NCBI GenBank assembly: GCA_036501345.1
Contig: DASYAN010000047.1
Coordinates: 1-6,511, forward strand
DNA: 6,511 nt
DNA from: DASYAN01 sp036501345
Lineage (GTDB): Bacteria > Chloroflexota > Ktedonobacteria > Ktedonobacterales > Ktedonobacteraceae
Direction: 5' to 3'
Shown here: positions 6,033 to 6,511 of the stretch, in pieces
Layout: each line of letters begins with the position of its first letter
Numbering within the stretch: position 1 is the first letter of the stretch
The notes under the pieces: generated by a model
The model's database searches: none
What the model saw: only the letters and a program-made list of their open reading frames with translations
What the model was told of the DNA's origin: nothing
Translations under genes and position numbers: made by a program

Positions 6033-6039
6033 ATTGAAT

Positions 6040-6417
6040 ATGACATACGATCACACGAAAACACAACAGCTTCTAGAGATGTTGCAAACAAGAAGTTTAA
6101 CAAAATCTGAGCGTGCAATGGCGAGAGAGCAGATCGAGTTGTACTACGCAAAAAAGCTTGCAAGCCTCCAACGCAACCTCTTTGAGGCTTTGGTGGGGCG
6201 TCCTGGGGGAGAACTTGACCCGTTCGAGGTTGATGAGTATATCCATTGCTACCATAAGCAATCCCAGGAACTGTATAGCTATATGAACTCTCAGTCTCAA
6301 TCCAATGATCGGCTTCCAGTTTGGCTTGCACTAATCGATGCAGATGAACAGGGATTGCGAGTGTGGCAACCAGCTACCAAACTGCCTCATGAGGAAAAAC
6401 CAAGCGATCAAACCTAA
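6040..6417 (+). CDS. Unrecognised 125-aa soluble protein
   Basis: This frame runs from ATG 6040 to TAA 6417. It has a well-placed Shine-Dalgarno (GGAG, 7 nt) and a plausible promoter, so it is probably a real gene, although I recognise no family. The product is hydrophilic, with no membrane segment or signal peptide. The first half (about 1-50) is Lys/Arg/Glu/Gln-rich and probably helical (LTKSERAMAREQIELYYAKK). The middle is acidic and aromatic (ELDPFEVDEYIHCYHKQ, 67-83). A Ser/Gln-rich linker (SQSQSN, about 93-98) leads to a compact hydrophobic block, LPVWLALIDADEQGLRVWQP (101-120 of the ATG-based protein, by eye), and then a charged tail. The longer TTG start at 6034 is less likely. It is the only substantial plus-strand gene here and is divergent from the bPH2 gene; no function can be assigned. 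Confidence 0.68.
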   Translation: MTYDHTKTQQLLEMLQTRSLTKSERAMAREQIELYYAKKLASLQRNLFEALVGRPGGELDPFEVDEYIHCYHKQSQELYSYMNSQSQSNDRLPVWLALIDADEQGLRVWQPATKLPHEEKPSDQT

Positions 6418-6511
6418 GTTGAGACCATGGAGGAGGTTTGCTTGTTCCAGAATTAAGTAGAAGACGGGGACGGGGCTGTTTTCTTGCCTTTGTGTGTCTG
6501 GCGGGGTCCAT

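Larger units (their letters stand above)
5756..6039. other. Divergent intergenic region
   Basis: This 284-bp region separates the minus-strand bPH2 gene from the plus-strand orphan gene. It contains the bPH2 Shine-Dalgarno, and on the right an AT-rich promoter-like stretch (5975-6003) and the orphan-gene Shine-Dalgarno. A perfect TTGACA on the plus strand (5863-5868) has no matching -10. I see no small gene or structured RNA. Confidence 0.45.

Noticed and set aside
5987..6331. 114-codon minus-strand open frame antisense to the orphan gene
   Set aside because: The plus-strand frame has the Shine-Dalgarno and promoter and more protein-like composition, so the antisense frame is most likely a shadow.
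6370..6511. Pro/Arg-rich minus-strand frame from the ATG at the right edge (MDPARHTKARKQPRPR...)
   Set aside because: It ends at a TAG inside the 3' part of the orphan gene, has biased composition caused by G-runs, and its true upstream context is outside the window. It cannot be supported as a gene.
1..6511. CRISPR array, tRNA, rRNA, insertion sequence or phage remnants
   Set aside because: No regularly spaced repeats, cloverleaf-like sequence, transposase motif or terminal inverted repeats were seen on either strand.

Overview
This window looks like ordinary bacterial chromosome: single-copy, non-mobile genes with moderate GC and AT-richer intergenic stretches. The gene set is a DtxR/IdeR-type metal regulator with a FeoA-like tail, a GT-C polyprenyl-sugar glycosyltransferase, a membrane-inserted MutS-like ATPase, a bPH2 membrane protein and an orphan. 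Together with the protein style, this suggests a Gram-positive or Chloroflexota-type soil bacterium. Ktedonobacteria is my best guess from general familiarity; nothing in the sequence proves it. I see no tRNA, rRNA, CRISPR array, insertion sequence or phage gene.

Layout: five substantial genes are on the minus strand and one is on the plus strand. (1) Positions 1-250 hold the N-terminal part of a minus-strand membrane protein that runs off the left edge. A possible 37-codon upstream ORF (247-360) ends in an ATGA overlap with its start, and a good promoter candidate lies at 406-434. (2) A full-length DtxR-family regulator occupies 597-1307. Its leader (1308-1446) holds an extended -10 promoter, a second -10-like element and a tandem 16-bp repeat, which is the best candidate regulatory structure in the window. 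(3) A membrane MutS-like ATPase (3122-5047) is followed after 17 bp by a GT-C glycosyltransferase (1635-3104); the two probably form an operon. (4) A two-TM bacterial PH-domain protein (5282-5755) starts with GTG. (5) Divergent from it, an unrecognised 125-aa protein is encoded on the plus strand (6040-6417).

How the genes work together: only the MutS-like/GT-C pair has the spacing expected of co-translation. The two genes nearest the left edge (the metal regulator and the partial membrane gene) carry promoters with the same layout, a TGGACT -35 box, a 17-bp spacer ending in TGC, and a TAYACT -10 box, but appear to be separately transcribed. Four of the genes encode membrane proteins. No multi-gene defence, biosynthetic or mobile system is evident. 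The most unusual items are the MutS-family ATPase that has replaced its mismatch-recognition region with transmembrane segments, and the repeat-rich regulator leader.
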